From DASYSA01 sp036003885 (GTDB taxonomy: Bacteria; Acidobacteriota; Blastocatellia; UBA7656), in contig DASYSA010000155.1 of NCBI GenBank assembly GCA_036003885.1, forward strand, positions 1 through 7,296: a DNA stretch of 7,296 nucleotides, written 5' to 3'. Position numbers and translations under genes: made by a program. This document shows, in pieces, positions 5,388 to 7,296 of the stretch (the stretch's first letter is position 1; each line of letters begins with the position of its first letter). The notes under the pieces were generated by a model. That model was given only the letters and a program-made list of their open reading frames with translations, was not told the origin of the DNA and searched no databases.

Positions 5388-5698
5388 TTAGCGACGGGCT
5401 ACGATCAGCGGCCAGTTCTCATGGTCGGGCGTTTCGGTCAACTTGATCTCTATCCACCCACCGGATGGGGCGCCGTCCAGGACATCGCTGCGCCCGCGTC
5501 CTCGATCCCATCCCAACGAACCGAGTTGCGTCGTCTCTTTCGTGAGACGATTCCGGACTGCACACTTCAGTGCGGACCGACGAAGCGAGGTTTGTCAACC
5601 TGTCTAGCCAAGCAACCCTCGTTGTGCGTCAGCAGCATCCGGCTATACTCGCGCGCTGCCAATATGCGCCAGAGTAGGTCGGCATCTAATGCGAGCGC
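5388..5698 (-). pseudogene. Broken remnant of an unrecognised protein
   Basis: On the minus strand two frames read like consecutive parts of one protein. The upstream part (5698-5570) gives ALDADLLWRILAAREYSRML and then LTHNEGCLARQVDKPRFVG. The downstream part (5594-5388) gives SALKCAVRNRLTKETTQLG, SLGWDRGRGR, then GGWIEIKLTETPDHENWPLI and VARR before TAA at 5388-5390. Both have balanced composition and GC-rich third positions, and they meet at a frameshift around 5570-5594. A stop (5699-5701) lies just upstream and no start codon is evident, so the 5' end is lost too. I do not recognise the family. The competing + strand frame at 5421-5711 is Ser/Arg-rich and looks like a shadow. Confidence 0.4.
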
Positions 5699-5744
5699 CT
5701 ACCGTGACTGACGTACGCAGGCCCGGAACATTTTCATCCTTCGT

Positions 5745-5779
5745 TGCGGCACGAAAGACTATGTCCTATTCGTGCCGCA
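5745..5779 (-). terminator. Hairpin spanning the permease stop codon (possible terminator)
   Basis: The arms TGCGGCACGAA (5745-5755) and TTCGTGCCGCA (5769-5779) are perfect inverted copies with a 13-nt loop. The TAG stop of the permease (5766-5768) lies in the loop, and the last codons form one arm. There is no following U-tract on the minus strand, so a canonical intrinsic terminator is not shown. It may instead act as an mRNA 3'-end stabiliser. Confidence 0.5.
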
Positions 5780-7296
5780 GAGCCGCCAGCGGATCAATTC
5801 GGGACGCTCGCCTTGCCGGCGCATAGCCAGCGAGAATCGCGGCGCTTAGGAGGATGACACCGGCCAGCGCCAGGGTTCCCGGATCATTGGGCTGGGTCTC
5901 GAACAGAAACGATTTGACAAGCTGGGACGCGCTCAACGCGGCAGGCACGCTGATCGCGAGTCCCATCGCCGCCAGTAGTAGAACGCGGCGCAGAACCATC
6001 CAGACCACGGCGCCGCGTTGCGCGCCCAGAGCCATACGGATTCCAATCTCGCCGACCTGCCGCGCGACGCTGTAGGACATCGTCCCGTAGAGTCCCACGC
6101 ACGCGATCAGGAGAGCGAGAACCGCGAAACCCGTGCATAGTTTCGCGAACGTCACTTCCCGGCTGATCGTCCGATCGATTTCCGCAGCCTGTGTGATCAC
6201 GTTTGTGACGGGTATGTGTGAATCTGCCTCCCGCACGATCTCATGCACACTGCTGACATACCCCAGCGGATCACCCACAGTGCGCAGCGCGTAGGTCACT
6301 CGGTCCGGAGAAAACTGGCTGGCCGCTGCGAACACGGTCATTGAACTCCCCCCCTCTTTCAGACCACCGTACCGCAGGTTAGCCGACACGCCGACGATTT
6401 CGAAATCGCGCTTCTCGTCCAGGAACGTGATGCGCCGGCCCACCGGATTCTCGTTCCCGAAGTAAGTCCGCGCCAGCCGCTCGCTGATCACTGCAACCGG
6501 CGTGGAGCCCGGTTGGTCGCGGTCGTCAATCTCACGCCCGGCCAGGATCGGAATCTGCATCGTCGTGAGGAAACGCGATCCGGCGACCAGGACGCTTGCG
6601 CCTTGGATGGTAACAGCGCCGATCTTCATTGTCCCCCTGTATGTCGCCCCGGCATGGCCGGCGCTGATGATCGAGGCGTGCGAAAGCGTCGCGCTGCTCA
6701 CTCCGGGGATCGATTCGAAGCGCTTGCGCAGGTCCGTGTAAAATGTGGCGATCTCCGGGTCGCGATGCCCGGCCTGGCGCGCATTCAACGAGAACAGAAG
6801 GATGTGCTCGCGGGCGTATCCCAGTTGGACGGAGTGCAGCTTGTCGAGTGTCCGGACAAACAGACCCGCGGCGACCAGGATGAGAAAAGAGATCGCGATT
6901 TGGGCGACCACCAGAACGTGCTGCGCGCGGCGGCGCGGTCCGCCCCCGCGGCCATTCTTTAGCGCGGGCATGACGTCCGGACGCGTCGACTGAATCGCCG
7001 GCGCGAGGCCAAATAACAGGCCGCAAACCACGGAGAGCGCCGCCGTCACGCCCAGCACGTTCCAGTTCAATTCCGCGTGCAGCGTGAAGTTCCGCGGCCC
7101 GTTGGAGAGCAGAAACGTCAGCGATCGCACGCCCCAGATCGCAAACAAGACCCCGAATGCTCCGCCGAGCGACGCCAGCATCACACTCTCGGTAAGCAAC
7201 TGCCGCACGACGCGGAACCGTCCCGCTCCCAGGCTGAGCCGGACAGCCATTTCGCGGCGTCGCGCGGCGGCCCTTGCCAGCAGCAGATTGGCGATG
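5766..7296 (-). CDS. ADOP-type ABC transporter permease (MacB/FtsX family), C-terminal part
   Basis: The frame is open to the window edge, and about 509 C-terminal residues are visible; whole ADOP permeases are about 800 aa or more. The visible start IANLLLARAAARRREMAVRL continues with LGAGRFRVVRQLLTES, the end of the first FtsX domain, followed by membrane segments (SVMLASLGGAFGVLFAIWGV and LGVTAALSVVCGLLFGLAPA). After a Gly/Arg-rich linker, a TM helix (HVLVVAQIAISFLILVAAGL) opens a second MacB-like periplasmic domain containing PVAVISERLARTYFG and NPVGRRITF. The second FtsX domain repeats the signature (EIGIRMALGAQRGAVV), with two more TM helices and the end YAPARRASRIDPLAALRHE. This internal duplication defines the family, very numerous in Acidobacteriota genomes. 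The substrate is unknown; MacB-like proteins couple cytoplasmic ATP hydrolysis to periplasmic work. The start near 7250 is internal, not the true start. Confidence 0.93.
   Translation of the reverse strand, partial: IANLLLARAAARRREMAVRLSLGAGRFRVVRQLLTESVMLASLGGAFGVLFAIWGVRSLTFLLSNGPRNFTLHAELNWNVLGVTAALSVVCGLLFGLAPAIQSTRPDVMPALKNGRGGGPRRRAQHVLVVAQIAISFLILVAAGLFVRTLDKLHSVQLGYAREHILLFSLNARQAGHRDPEIATFYTDLRKRFESIPGVSSATLSHASIISAGHAGATYRGTMKIGAVTIQGASVLVAGSRFLTTMQIPILAGREIDDRDQPGSTPVAVISERLARTYFGNENPVGRRITFLDEKRDFEIVGVSANLRYGGLKEGGSSMTVFAAASQFSPDRVTYALRTVGDPLGYVSSVHEIVREADSHIPVTNVITQAAEIDRTISREVTFAKLCTGFAVLALLIACVGLYGTMSYSVARQVGEIGIRMALGAQRGAVVWMVLRRVLLLAAMGLAISVPAALSASQLVKSFLFETQPNDPGTLALAGVILLSAAILAGYAPARRASRIDPLAALRHE

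Noticed and set aside
5421..5711. A 96-codon + strand frame
   Set aside because: Its product is Ser/Arg/Cys-rich and unlike a folded protein, while the minus strand reads more like protein in two frames joined by a shift.
5160..5765. IS element or tRNA attachment site near the decayed genes
   Set aside because: No terminal inverted repeats, transposase-like frame, tRNA fold or target duplication could be found.

Overview
This looks like the edge of a conjugative or mobilizable element joined to chromosomal-type DNA. The likely host is an acidobacterium-like, fairly GC-rich bacterium. The main host clue is the large duplicated MacB/FtsX-type permease at the right end, an architecture (ADOP) especially abundant in Acidobacteriota. 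The assignment is inferred from protein character, not from a database match.

Left part (1-2319, + strand) is the element backbone. It opens with the C-terminus of a MobF (TrwC/TraI-type) relaxase-helicase. Two small genes follow, coupled by ATGA and GTGA overlaps. A structured 208-bp non-coding gap comes next. It holds an 11-bp-arm hairpin with an R388-nic-like flank and a cluster of TCCGA-type repeats phased at 11 bp. An operon then encodes a StbA-like HTH protein, a StbB-like ParA/MinD-family ATPase and a 50-aa acidic protein. The order oriT-like site, phased repeats, stbA, stbB, next to a MobF relaxase, resembles the stb region of IncW plasmid R388, where these genes control plasmid location and transfer.

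Middle part (2316-3787, - strand) is a two-gene operon converging on the stb operon with overlapping stop codons. It encodes a 73-aa basic protein translationally coupled to a compact Upf1-like SF1 helicase of 417 aa with all main motifs.

At about 3842-3866 there is an apparent recombination joint. To its right the + strand carries a 5'-truncated PD-(D/E)XK nuclease-family gene (to 4600). Then, on the - strand, come a frameshifted and truncated ATP-dependent DNA ligase (LigD-type) remnant (5155-4758) and a broken remnant of an unrecognised protein (5698-5388). So 3842-5700 is a graveyard of decayed genes, consistent with an integration or deletion hot spot. A 24-bp perfect palindrome sits where ligase homology stops.

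The right end (5766-7296, - strand) is the C-terminal two thirds of an ADOP-type ABC permease, running off the window. Its stop codon lies in the loop of an 11-bp hairpin.

The strongest candidates for something undescribed are the stb-like control region with its oriT-like hairpin and phased repeats, and the small-protein/SF1 helicase pair facing the stb operon.
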